A stretch of 64,000 nt of DNA from assembly GCA_028767165.1 (NCBI GenBank), contig JARACJ010000004.1, forward strand, positions 1 through 64,000. Reading direction: 5' to 3'. Below are positions 14,680 to 23,185 of this stretch, piece after piece. Numbering within the stretch: position 1 is the stretch's first letter; every line of letters starts with the position of its first letter. A program made the position numbers and the translations under genes. The notes under the pieces are model-generated. The model was given only the letters and a program-made list of their open reading frames with translations, did no database searches and had not been told where the DNA came from. The stretch is from Proteobacteria bacterium DTSAM18 (GTDB lineage: Bacteria > Myxococcota_A > UBA796 > GCA-2862545).

Positions 14680-17520
14680 CTAGCGTTCGGTCAGTGTCTT
14701 TTTTTGCTTCGAGGCCCGCTCTTCGGCCTCCTTCTCTCGCTTCAACCTGCGTTCTTCGCGATCCTGCTCGGCCTTCTCGAGGGACTCCGGATCGATCCCG
14801 TGGCGGTGGTCACGGGCTTCCTCGGTGTACTTGCGGGCCCAGGCCAGCGCGGGCTTGATGGCGACGGCGGCGCTGAAGGCGTCGAAGGCCCGCTGCCAGT
14901 CCTCCGCCTCCCGCGCCTGCAGTCCGGCTTCCATGTAGGGGGCCGACAAGGCGTCTTGTGCCTCGTGCAGGGCCTCGTGACGGAAGTCCCAGTGGCGGGA
15001 CATGCGGATGGCCTCGATCTTGTCCTCGGTGTTGGCCGCGGACATGGCCTGCCGGGCGAAACAGGTGGCCATGACGTCGCGGATGTCGTCGCGACGGCGC
15101 TCGTGCCACTGCTGGGCGCGGGGCAGGTGTCGCATGCCGAGTCCGACGTGACGATGGGCCTGCTTGCAGCGTCCTTCCCGGGCCAGCTCGGTGGCCTTGC
15201 GGATGTCGGCGTTGGCGGCCTCCTCACCGAAGCCGGGCTCACCGACGACGAACGCATCGGCGAAGCGCACCTCGTGGGGGGAGAACACGGCCTCGCCCTC
15301 GGCGGGGAAGATGGCCTCGGAGCCCTCGGGCTGCTCCTCGGGCGCCAGCGGCGGGATGATGGTGCCGTCGCCGGCGATGGCCACGAAGCCGAAGTCGTAG
15401 GTTCCGGCCGGGAGCTCTTCAGGGAGCACGTGCACCAGGTGACCGTTCCAGATCTCCTTGGGACGCCACTCGGAGGTGTCCATCCAGCCGTAGGCGGGCT
15501 CGATGTCGAACGTGAAGACCGTGCCGTCGTCGCCGGAGAGGAAGCCGAGGAAACGCACGTCCTCACGCTCCTGCTGCTCGTTCCGGTCGGGCGCGTAACC
15601 CACGCCGATGCGGAGGTAGAAGGCCTTCTTCACGCTGACTTCGGGGCTGGGGGTCTCGAAGCCGTGGAAGGTCACGCCGCGTGCGAAGCGGGCCTGGCGG
15701 TTGGCGGGGCCGCTCCACTCGTTCGTGTCGAACACGAGGTCCCGGCGCACGTGGGTGCCGATGTGGTTGGTGGTGCGGCCCGCCGGGAACGGCGCGATCT
15801 CGAAGTAGCCGTCACGCCACTGCTTGTAGGAGGGGATGCGGCTGGTCTTGGCCCAGGAGCCGTGCACGTGGGCGATCTGGGGGTTGCGCTCCTCCCAGAT
15901 GTACTCCTCCATCGCGCGACGCTGGCTGAAGTTGTGCATGGCGATGGGGATGTCGACGAGACCCGCCATGTCGACCATGTGGTGCTCCGACCAGTACATG
16001 TGGGCGCCCATGTCGACGTCGATGTTGCTGATGGGCTCGTCGAGCCACAGCTTGCGGGTGACCGACATGGTGTACTCGGCGCGCTTCTTGACCGAGAAGG
16101 GGCCGGTGACGCGCTTGGAGTAGAACCAGTCGGTGTGGACCATGTACCCGGGCAGCGCGGCCACACCGAGCGCGGTGACCATGAGCCAGCCGGGCTTGTG
16201 CAGCAGGCCGTCGCTCTCGATGCCCTGGCGGGCGTCGCGGCGACGCTGGAACCACTGGCCGATCTCGTACATGCCCATGGAGAGCAGGATGGCCTGGGGC
16301 ACCGACAGGAAGGACATCCAGCGGTAGCCGTTGGCCCAGTCACCCTGGGAGCGGATGTAGAAGGCCAGGGTGAGGATCATCATGCCCCAGCTCATGATGC
16401 GGCCGGCGGAGCCCTTCTGACCGAAGGCCAGCCAGGGCAGGACGGCGGCCAGGAAGGCCAGGGTGTACACCCGCACCTCGTCCCAGAACCCGGGAGCGGG
16501 CAGGTTCTTCGGCCACCAGGACAGCTCCTCGACCAGAGGGGTGCTGGGGTAGAAGATGAGGAAGTAGACCAGCAGGGACGCGCCGATGATGATGGACGTG
16601 CGGCGCTTGCGGATGCCGATGAGGCCGGCGAAGTAGATCGGCAGCCAGGCGCCCGAGAAGGTGACCCAGCCGAACTCGCGGATCTGGCGCCATCCACGGG
16701 CCTTCCAGGCGAAGGGCTTGAAGTCCCGGTTGCCGAGCTTGGCGTAGTAGGTGTTGGGGAACTCCCAGCCGAAGTACTGGTAGCGCAGGCCGTGGTAGAC
16801 GAGGAACGGCGCGAAGAAGGTGGCGAGCCACTGCAGCGTGGTCTTCAGGCCGCGGCCCTCCCTGAGCTGCAGCACCATGAACACGAAGCCGCCCCAGGCC
16901 GAGTACATGATGCCCTCGGGCCGCGTGGTGGCGACGCCCAGGAAGAACAGCGACGACCAGGGATAGCCGCCGGTGCGTGCCTCCACGAGGGTGCGCCACA
17001 TGCCGCCCGCCAGCATCAGGCAGAACAGGCCATTCTCGAGGCCACCGGTGTTCCAGAAGGCGAAGGGCGGGAACGCGGCGAGCATGACCGGGGCGATGAG
17101 GGCGGCCAGGGAGCGCTTGTCGCCGATCATCTCCTGCATGATCTTCCAGGACAGGAAGATCGTGGTGCTGCCCATCAGCAGGCCGAGCCACTTGGCGCTG
17201 ACGAAGCCCTCGATGCCGAACAGGTAGAAGAAGGCGATGATCGCGACCCACAGGGGGTTGCTGTAGCCTTCGATGCGCTCTTCGCCGGGGAAGGCCACGA
17301 GGCCGTCACCCGCGGCCCAGTTGCGGGCGTAGGCGAACGAGATGGCGGCGTCCTCGATGAACCAGTCCCAAAGGCGCCAGTTGAACTCGAGGTTGCCGCC
17401 CCGGTTGTAGATGCGTGGACCCAGCTGGTGCACGATGCCACCGATGATGGCGATCGTGAGCACGATGCGGGTGATCTTGCGGATCCGCTCGTCGCGAGCG
17501 GTGGGGAGGGCCTCGGCCAT
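14680..17520 (-). CDS. GT-C fold membrane glycosyltransferase, AftB-like (paralog 2)
   Basis: The 946-aa product shares the whole plan of its downstream neighbour: first-loop motif FIEDAAISFAYARNWAAGDG, then GEERIEGYSNPLW, about ten further membrane spans, the shared block DVDMGAHMYWSEHHMVDMAG after the last span, and a TPR-like C-terminal region ending in a Lys/Glu-rich tail. It lacks the Pro-rich extension. ATG 17520 has GAGG 5 nt upstream. The tandem arrangement implies duplication and separate acceptor specificities in one cell-envelope glycan pathway. AftB-like activity is inferred from the loop motif; the sugar is unknown. Confidence 0.82.
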   Translation of the reverse strand: MAEALPTARDERIRKITRIVLTIAIIGGIVHQLGPRIYNRGGNLEFNWRLWDWFIEDAAISFAYARNWAAGDGLVAFPGEERIEGYSNPLWVAIIAFFYLFGIEGFVSAKWLGLLMGSTTIFLSWKIMQEMIGDKRSLAALIAPVMLAAFPPFAFWNTGGLENGLFCLMLAGGMWRTLVEARTGGYPWSSLFFLGVATTRPEGIMYSAWGGFVFMVLQLREGRGLKTTLQWLATFFAPFLVYHGLRYQYFGWEFPNTYYAKLGNRDFKPFAWKARGWRQIREFGWVTFSGAWLPIYFAGLIGIRKRRTSIIIGASLLVYFLIFYPSTPLVEELSWWPKNLPAPGFWDEVRVYTLAFLAAVLPWLAFGQKGSAGRIMSWGMMILTLAFYIRSQGDWANGYRWMSFLSVPQAILLSMGMYEIGQWFQRRRDARQGIESDGLLHKPGWLMVTALGVAALPGYMVHTDWFYSKRVTGPFSVKKRAEYTMSVTRKLWLDEPISNIDVDMGAHMYWSEHHMVDMAGLVDIPIAMHNFSQRRAMEEYIWEERNPQIAHVHGSWAKTSRIPSYKQWRDGYFEIAPFPAGRTTNHIGTHVRRDLVFDTNEWSGPANRQARFARGVTFHGFETPSPEVSVKKAFYLRIGVGYAPDRNEQQEREDVRFLGFLSGDDGTVFTFDIEPAYGWMDTSEWRPKEIWNGHLVHVLPEELPAGTYDFGFVAIAGDGTIIPPLAPEEQPEGSEAIFPAEGEAVFSPHEVRFADAFVVGEPGFGEEAANADIRKATELAREGRCKQAHRHVGLGMRHLPRAQQWHERRRDDIRDVMATCFARQAMSAANTEDKIEAIRMSRHWDFRHEALHEAQDALSAPYMEAGLQAREAEDWQRAFDAFSAAVAIKPALAWARKYTEEARDHRHGIDPESLEKAEQDREERRLKREKEAEERASKQKKTLTER

Positions 17521-17629
17521 GGCATCCTCGGTCTGAAGGCTCGGGGGACGGTCGGTTCTACCCAAGTCTCCGCGCGGATGCGACCCTTTTTCCCTCGTTA
17601 GACCGCATCAGATTGCAGCCTGTGGGCCG

Positions 17630-18016
17630 TCAGGAGCGGTGTCGCCGACCGGGTACGCGCCTGCCGTGGCCGGTTCGGTCGGGCGCGGCGTACCTCTGCC
17701 GCATGCGATGCTTGATGCGGGCCACCCGGGCCCGGTGGTGGTCGTGCCAGGCGTCCTCGAAGTCCTGGTAGTGGACGCGGGTGGGCTCGGACTCGAAGAC
17801 GATGAACCTGGCGGCACGTCGGGCGCGGTCGAGGGGGCTGCCCTCCTCGATCTCGACCGAGTCCTCCAGCAGGCCGACGAGACGTGCGGCGAGGCGGAGA
17901 CGACCCGCGAGGACGAGCTCGTGGATGACGTCCTGCAGGTCGGGGGTGTCGGTGCCGTCGCGAAAACGGACGACGAAGGCTTCTTCGGCTTCGGGGGTGC
18001 GGGGCGGGAACTCCAA
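17630..18016 (-). CDS. uncharacterised 128-aa protein co-transcribed with pspA
   Basis: No family recognised. It starts at TTG 18016, with GAGG overlapping the pspA stop codon 5 nt upstream, so it is translationally linked to pspA. The N-terminal half is acidic and helical (EAEEAFVVRFRDG, LQDVIHELVLAGRLRLAARL). The C-terminal third is very Arg/His-rich (DHHRARVARIKHRMRQRYA) and could bind nucleic acid or membrane lipids. No signal peptide. Its placement suggests a role in the PspA envelope-stress response. Confidence 0.65.
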   Translation of the reverse strand: MEFPPRTPEAEEAFVVRFRDGTDTPDLQDVIHELVLAGRLRLAARLVGLLEDSVEIEEGSPLDRARRAARFIVFESEPTRVHYQDFEDAWHDHHRARVARIKHRMRQRYAAPDRTGHGRRVPGRRHRS

Positions 18017-18023
18017 AACGACC

Positions 18024-18740
18024 TCAGATGTTCTTCTTGATGTTCCCTTGTTCGGACTGGGCCTTCTTCGCTTCCATCTGTTTCTTGAGCTCGGCGAGCT
18101 CGGCCTTGGCCGTGGCCTGGGCGGTGCGGGCCTCGATGGTGTCGAGCTTGGACTGCGTGGACTGGGATGCCAGCTCGGCGTTGAGCTGGGCCTCGGCCTG
18201 CAGCTTCTTCACGTTCTCGCGGACGTTCTCGAGGGCCTGGACATCGGCGGAGGTGGACAGGCCGGAGAGGGTCTCCTGCACCTGGATGCGCGCCTCGGCG
18301 GTCTTCTTGCTGGCGATGACCCGCTCGCGCTCCTCCTTGAGCTTGCCGATCTCCTGCTCGTACCGGACGATGCCGGACTGGGCTTCATCCACCTGGGCCT
18401 GGACTGCGGCGAGCTCGTCCTGGGTGGTCTGCAGCTGGGTGCCGAGTGCGGTGCGCTGCTCGATGAGCAGGAGGGCACCTTCGTCGTCGCCTTCCTCCAC
18501 CAGCAGCGGAAGCTGGGCGTTGAGCTTGGCGAGGGCCTTGGACTGCTCCTCCTGCCGCTCCTGCAGGGTGTTGCGCAGGTAGATGAGGTTGGCCACGGCC
18601 TTGCGCATCTCCGCGGCTCGCTTGACCCGCTCGTCGATGGCGGCCTGGTAGACGGCGTCGGGGTTGGAGGCCTCGAGGTCGCGCATGCTGGTGGAGAACA
18701 GCCCCTTGAAGAAGTTCGCCAGCCGATCGAAGAAGCCCAT
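18024..18740 (-). CDS. pspA: PspA/IM30 (Vipp1-like) membrane-stress protein
   Basis: PspA binds and stabilises stressed inner membrane and assembles into ESCRT-III-like rods. The 238-aa product begins MGFFDRLANFFKGLFS, the amphipathic helix typical of the family, followed by an almost continuous coiled coil (residues 25-225). It overlaps the next gene by its ribosome site. No pspF or pspBC is visible, so regulation may differ from the E. coli model. The start at 18740 follows AGGGGGAACAGGGA; frames further upstream have no homology. Confidence 0.9.
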   Translation of the reverse strand: MGFFDRLANFFKGLFSTSMRDLEASNPDAVYQAAIDERVKRAAEMRKAVANLIYLRNTLQERQEEQSKALAKLNAQLPLLVEEGDDEGALLLIEQRTALGTQLQTTQDELAAVQAQVDEAQSGIVRYEQEIGKLKEERERVIASKKTAEARIQVQETLSGLSTSADVQALENVRENVKKLQAEAQLNAELASQSTQSKLDTIEARTAQATAKAELAELKKQMEAKKAQSEQGNIKKNI

Positions 18741-18865
18741 TCCCTGTTCCCCCTGAAGGTTGTACTGCCGGGTTAGCGCGACCCCTGGAGGTCGGCCAAT
18801 CCCCGGTCCGGTTTGGTACATTGTAGAACGAACCGCAGCTTCCGGGAGAGGGGGAAGGCGTGGGG

Positions 18866-19306
18866 ATGCAACGAGTACGTGCAGCGCTGGTGCTGATGGT
18901 GGCGTGGCCGATGGCAGCATGGGCGGCAGATGCCCGCTTCCAGGCGATCGCCGGGGCCGATCGGATCGCCTACCCGGGCGAGCTCGTGGTCCTCACGGCC
19001 CAGGAATCCACCGGTCCCGGCCGGCAGCCCCTGGAGCATGACTGGATCCAGGAGGATGGTCCGCTGGTCGAGCTGTCGGATGCCGGCGCCCAGCGACCCA
19101 CGTTCGTCGCGTCGCAGCCGGGCGTCCACGTGTTCTCCGTGCGCGTGGGCCGCGACGGGGACTGGTCGGCGCCGGACGAGCAGGCCGTGTGGGTGGTCGA
19201 CGAGGCCGGGCTCGACGCCGGATGCCGGCAGGGACCGACAGGCGTCGCGTGGACGCTGCCGCTGCTCGCGTTGGCCGTGCGGCGGCGGGTCAGCGGCGCT
19301 TGCTGA
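18866..19306 (+). CDS. secreted protein with PKD-like domain and MYXO-CTERM-like tail
   Basis: A signal peptide (MQRVRAALVLMVAWPMAAWA) is followed by one immunoglobulin/PKD-like beta domain (residues about 25-110, with RIAYPGELVVLTAQES and PGVHVFSVRVGRDG). The C terminus has a cysteine, a short hydrophobic stretch (VAWTLPLLALAV) and RRR, the layout of a MYXO-CTERM sorting tag although shorter than usual. The gene overlaps the convergent rhomboid gene by 17 bp. ATG 18866 is preferred; GTG 18860 is possible. Its function may be surface-anchored or periplasmic binding. Confidence 0.65.
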   Translation: MQRVRAALVLMVAWPMAAWAADARFQAIAGADRIAYPGELVVLTAQESTGPGRQPLEHDWIQEDGPLVELSDAGAQRPTFVASQPGVHVFSVRVGRDGDWSAPDEQAVWVVDEAGLDAGCRQGPTGVAWTLPLLALAVRRRVSGAC

Positions 19307-20201
19307 TCTCGAACCAGGCGACGTCGAGGGGGGCGTAGATCATGCCCCACACCAGGCCCCCGAGGTGGGCGAAGTTGGCGATGGGGCCGGCCGCCCCCGT
19401 GAAGCCCAGCACCAGCCATGCGAGCAGGAAGAGCAGGTTGGCGCGGTCGATGCCGATGCGATCGCCGGGATCGATGCGGCCCTTGATCCACACGTAGCCG
19501 AGCAGGGCGTAGAGCACGCCGCTCAGGCCGCCGAACAGGGGCGGTGCCATCGGCTGCTTCCACAGGTACCAGCCGTACTGGGCCAGGTTGGAGGCGACGG
19601 CGGCGGTGAGGAAGAACAGCAGGAAGAACCGGGCGCCCTTCCGGACCTCCACCAGCCGGCCGAGCCAGTAGAACATGTACAGGTTGAACAGCAGGTGGAG
19701 GATCCCGAAGTGCAGGAACGCCGGCGTGATCAGCCGCCAGACCTGTCCGGCCATGATCTCGGGCAGGTGGAACTGTACGGGCTGCTCGCTGAGGAGCAGG
19801 AACGCGATGCGGCCGATGTTGCTGCCGAGCCCCGACAGCACGCCGATGACCGCCGAGATGCCGATGATGACGGTGGCCACCTGCCCGGTACCGTTCGCGG
19901 CCCGCGCCCGCTTGCGGGCGAGCTGGATCCGGCGCTTGTACTGGGCGTCGAGGGCTTCCTTCTGCTTCTTCAGCGCAGCGCCCCTCCGCATGGCCTCGTC
20001 GAGCCCATCCACCTTCTCGCCGGACAGGAACCTCTGGAGGAGATCCTTCGCCTCCGCCACCTTGCTGTCGTCCTGCACCCATACTTCGCGAGCGGCCGGA
20101 TCGGATCCTTCGCGGAAGGTGATCCGGATACCTTTTGCCAACGCGAGAGCCTCGAAATTTTCTGCCTCGGTTTTCCGCGTGACCTGACCGATCTTCCGCA
20201 T
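19290..20201 (-). CDS. rhomboid family intramembrane serine protease
   Basis: Rhomboids cleave transmembrane substrates. The 303-aa protein has a cytoplasmic N-terminal part of about 105 residues, with an acidic/basic helical region, then six or so membrane segments. The catalytic serine is in FGGLSGVLYALLGY (Ser227), the histidine in NFAHLGGLVWG (His279), and the conserved HFGILHLLFNLYMFYWLG loop segment is at 164-181. ATG 20201 has GGAG upstream. It converges on, and overlaps by 17 bp, a secreted protein with a membrane-anchoring tail, a possible but unproven substrate. Confidence 0.93.
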   Translation of the reverse strand: MRKIGQVTRKTEAENFEALALAKGIRITFREGSDPAAREVWVQDDSKVAEAKDLLQRFLSGEKVDGLDEAMRRGAALKKQKEALDAQYKRRIQLARKRARAANGTGQVATVIIGISAVIGVLSGLGSNIGRIAFLLLSEQPVQFHLPEIMAGQVWRLITPAFLHFGILHLLFNLYMFYWLGRLVEVRKGARFFLLFFLTAAVASNLAQYGWYLWKQPMAPPLFGGLSGVLYALLGYVWIKGRIDPGDRIGIDRANLLFLLAWLVLGFTGAAGPIANFAHLGGLVWGMIYAPLDVAWFEISKRR

Positions 20202-20339
20202 GGGGCTGTCTCCGCCGATTCTGTGGCTGTAGGAGCGGCTGTGGCTCGTCCCTGGGGATGCATTCCGTTTGCGCACCCTCTATCATGGTCGACGCCGGGC
20301 CGGCGGCCACCCCAGCCTGCCGGCCTCGAGGGTATCAAC

Positions 20340-21818
20340 TTGGCGAACCGACGTACTCCTTTCGAAATTCTCGAGGTTCTCGGGCACGGAGCGTTCGGAG
20401 CGGTGTGCGTCGCCCGGATGGACGACGATCCGCTCCGCCGCAAGGTGGCCGTGAAGATCCTCAAGCAGGAGTACGCCGCCAGCCCCAAGGTGTTGCAGCG
20501 CACCCGTGACGAAGCACGGATGATGTCGCGCATGCAGCACCCCCACATCGTCCGGGTCGAGCGCCTGATCGAGGCCAATGGCCTGCCTGCCCTGGTGATG
20601 GAGCTGGTCAAGGGCGTCTCGGTGAAGGATCTGGTCAAGCGCTACCCTCGCGGCCTGCCTGCGGCGGTGGCGATGGAGATCGCGCGGCACACCTGCGTGG
20701 CCCTGCATGCCGCCTACTTCGAGGCCACCGACGATCAGGGCCAGCCCCTGCAGATCATCCACCGCGACATCAAGCCGTCGAACCTGCTGCTGTCCATCCA
20801 CGGGCAGCTCAAGGTCGTGGACTTCGGCATCGCCAAGGGCAACTTCGAGGAGCGGGAGTCCCGCACCGAGTCGGTGGTCATGGGGTCGCGGCCCTACATG
20901 GCGCCGGAGCGACTCGACGGCGGCAAGGACACCTCCGCGGTCGACATCTACAGCGCCGGCATGTCGCTGTTCGAGATGTTGTCCGGTCATCCCATGAACC
21001 TGTCGATCAACCCCGCCAGCCACGACCAGAGCATGGGCGTGCAGCTGCAGAAGCTCAGGCTCGGCGGCATCCCGGCGTCGGCGGCGGAGGATCTGCGCCA
21101 GCTCATCCGCCGCATGTGTGCCTACGACGTCGAGTACAGGCCCACGGCCCGCGAAGCCACGGTCGAGCTCGCCCGGCTCGCGGAGTCGCTTCCAGCCGAT
21201 CAGCAGGTGCCCCTCGAGGCGTTTGCCCGTGAAGTCGTCCGGCCGCTGTACCAGCACCGCAAGGTGGTGCCGGTCAAGCAGGCCCTCGCCGACCTCGAGC
21301 TCGAGGAGCTCGTCGACGGAACCCGCGGCGGACGTGCCTACCGTCACCGTCGCCGTACGCTCGCCACGATGTCCCGCCGCCCGGCGCTGTTCTTCGGGGT
21401 CCTGCTCGGCCTCATCTCGATGCTGTCGCTCAGCGCCCTCATGAAGGCGCGCCAGCGTGATGGCTCGGGGGAGGGCGGGCCCGCGGCCCAGGAGCTGCTC
21501 AAGGTCAAGGTGTGGTTCCCCAGCGACGCCAAGGCGGTGATCGGCACCACCCTGCTCTCGGTCCCCGGACACGTGGAGCTCACGCGCGGCGCGCACACGC
21601 TGTACCTGGACTTCGAGGACAAGACCGAACTCAAGTGCCACTTCCAGGTGTACGACTCCGTCGCCGTCCGGTACGTGGTCGACAACAACAAGGGCGCCCT
21701 CAGCGTCGACGACGGCCTTGCCATCCCCTGTGTGCGGGAGCCCCTCGGTGCGGCCGAGGCCGGTGGCCAGGGGGAGGCCGACGCGCTGGCCGACGCGGTC
21801 CAGCGGGGCGAGAACTAG
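20340..21818 (+). CDS. membrane-anchored Ser/Thr protein kinase (PknB-like)
   Basis: The kinase domain occupies residues about 8-290: glycine loop GHGAFGAV, VAVKILK, catalytic IIHRDIKPSNLLL, VVDFGIAKG and YMAPERLDG. A single transmembrane span follows at about 348-368, and a roughly 120-residue periplasmic domain (beta-rich, with PGHVELTRGAHTLYLDF, reminiscent of PEGA repeats). The only start that keeps the glycine loop is TTG 20340, with GAGGG 6 nt upstream. The open frame further upstream has no kinase homology and overlaps other genes. A terminator follows at 21845. Substrates are unknown. Confidence 0.93.
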   Translation: MANRRTPFEILEVLGHGAFGAVCVARMDDDPLRRKVAVKILKQEYAASPKVLQRTRDEARMMSRMQHPHIVRVERLIEANGLPALVMELVKGVSVKDLVKRYPRGLPAAVAMEIARHTCVALHAAYFEATDDQGQPLQIIHRDIKPSNLLLSIHGQLKVVDFGIAKGNFEERESRTESVVMGSRPYMAPERLDGGKDTSAVDIYSAGMSLFEMLSGHPMNLSINPASHDQSMGVQLQKLRLGGIPASAAEDLRQLIRRMCAYDVEYRPTAREATVELARLAESLPADQQVPLEAFAREVVRPLYQHRKVVPVKQALADLELEELVDGTRGGRAYRHRRRTLATMSRRPALFFGVLLGLISMLSLSALMKARQRDGSGEGGPAAQELLKVKVWFPSDAKAVIGTTLLSVPGHVELTRGAHTLYLDFEDKTELKCHFQVYDSVAVRYVVDNNKGALSVDDGLAIPCVREPLGAAEAGGQGEADALADAVQRGEN

Positions 21819-21844
21819 GCGGATCCCTTCCCCAAGACGCACGA

Positions 21845-21866
21845 AAGGCCGCCCGGAGGCGGCCTT
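21845..21866. terminator. terminator between convergent kinase and SCP2 genes
   Basis: AAGGCCGCC and GGCGGCCTT form a 9-bp stem between two convergent genes, so it may serve both. Confidence 0.7.
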
Positions 21867-21888
21867 CGGTGATCCTGGAGACCAGGGA

Positions 21889-22206
21889 TCAGGCGAACAG
21901 CTTCTGCAGGGCCATGCCGGCGGACATGCTGGAGACCTTGAGCTTGCGGGTGGCGAGCATCACCATCGCGCTGGCGGGGTTGTCCAGCAGGGCGGCGAAG
22001 TGCTTGCCCTTGGCCTCGACCACGCAGTCGGGGTTGTCTGCGGTGCCCTCACGAACCTCGCCACCATCGACGGTGAGGTCCACGACCCAATTGCCGGCAT
22101 CACCCAGGTTGAACTGGTAGACCGTGTTGATCTCCTTGGCCAGATCGGGCTTCTTGGAGAGCTTGTGGGGCAGGTAGGACGTGAAGAACTCTTGGACGTC
22201 GGCCAT
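21889..22206 (-). CDS. SCP2 sterol-binding-domain protein
   Basis: The 105-aa product is a stand-alone SCP-2 domain: VYQFNLGDAGNWVVDLTVDGGEV, then DCVVEAKGKHFAALLDNPASA and a hydrophobic C-terminal helix (LKVSSMSAGMALQKLF). Such domains bind hydrophobic ligands (fatty acyl chains, sterols). ATG 22206 has GGAG 7 nt upstream. The partner enzyme is not evident; its neighbours are a kinase and a PHP phosphoesterase. Confidence 0.88.
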   Translation of the reverse strand: MADVQEFFTSYLPHKLSKKPDLAKEINTVYQFNLGDAGNWVVDLTVDGGEVREGTADNPDCVVEAKGKHFAALLDNPASAMVMLATRKLKVSSMSAGMALQKLFA

Positions 22207-22250
22207 GGTCGTACTCCGATGCAGGGTCAGATGATGAGTGTACTAACCAA

Positions 22251-23072
22251 CTATGCCACAGCCAGGGCATCCAGGAACGCGGAAACCTGACTGCGCTCGA
22301 CCCGGAACAAGCCGAGGTCGTCGTTGTGCCAGCCATGCCAGTCGGAGCCACCCGTGCAGAACATGCCGTGACGCCTGGCGATCTTGCGTACGGCGCCCTT
22401 CTGGCGGCTGTTGAGGCTGGGACGGAAGGCTTCGAGCCCCTGCAGGCCGGCTTCGGCGAGGTCGGCTCCGTGGGCCTTGAGGGCCTGCATCGGCGGGTGG
22501 GCCCAGCTCGTGAGGCCGCCACATGCACGGACCTCGGCGATGGCGTCGACCAGCTTCAGCGTGAGCGTGGGAACCGTGCCGTGGGCGTAGCCGATGAAGC
22601 GGTTGAAGGCGTCCTGCATGTGGTTGGCGTGGCCGGACGCGACCAGGGCCTGGGCGAGGTGGGTGCGGGTGAGGGCCCGCTGACCGTCGCGGGATGCGCC
22701 ATCAGGGCCGTCGATGCCTTCGAGGCCGAGGTTGTCGAGGGCCTGCTGGTAGCGGGATGCGCGTTCCTTGCACAGATCCCGGCAGAAGGATCGGAAGCGA
22801 TCCGGGATCTCGCCCGGGAAGTACGCGAGCAGGTGGTACTCCCGACCGGCGTGCATGCCGCTGATCTCTGCGCCGGCGATCACGTGCAGCTCGCGGCCAT
22901 CCACCTTGTGGACGCCGGGTTGGACCACGCACGACAGATCGTGGTCGGTGATGCTGATCGCATCGAGACCCCGGTTCGCCGCCGTCTCGATCAGGGCCTC
23001 GGGAGAGAGGCGACCGTCGGACAGGGTCGTGTGCAGGTGCAGATCGAATGTGCGGGCGGACTGCAGGCCCAT
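22251..23072 (-). CDS. PHP-domain phosphoesterase (RNase AM / YciV-like)
   Basis: The 273-aa product has the PHP metal-binding motifs: FDLHLHTTLSDG (Asp10, His12, His14), ISITDHDL, IAGAEIS, TSWAHP and TGGSDWHG. This fits the stand-alone PHP proteins related to E. coli YciV, which trim nucleoside 3',5'-bisphosphates or short RNA 5' ends. ATG 23072 follows GGAGG. The substrate is inferred from family only. Confidence 0.85.
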   Translation of the reverse strand: MGLQSARTFDLHLHTTLSDGRLSPEALIETAANRGLDAISITDHDLSCVVQPGVHKVDGRELHVIAGAEISGMHAGREYHLLAYFPGEIPDRFRSFCRDLCKERASRYQQALDNLGLEGIDGPDGASRDGQRALTRTHLAQALVASGHANHMQDAFNRFIGYAHGTVPTLTLKLVDAIAEVRACGGLTSWAHPPMQALKAHGADLAEAGLQGLEAFRPSLNSRQKGAVRKIARRHGMFCTGGSDWHGWHNDDLGLFRVERSQVSAFLDALAVA

Positions 23073-23185
23073 CCGGGCGACCTCCTCGAAAGGGGTCGAG
23101 ACTAGTGACGCAGCAGGCCCGGGTCAAGGCCGGTTGTGTCGGGACTGTGTAGGTTCCGTTTCGACATCGGCCGCGGCCGGCCCCG

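Noticed and set aside
11239-17601. Two frames of over 1000 codons opposite the GT-C paralogs
   Set aside because: Antisense shadows; the paralogs on the minus strand share motifs and membrane topology.
18930-20339. Upstream extension of the kinase frame
   Set aside because: Lies across the secreted protein and rhomboid genes and shows no homology; the TTG at 20340 with a good ribosome site fits the kinase start.
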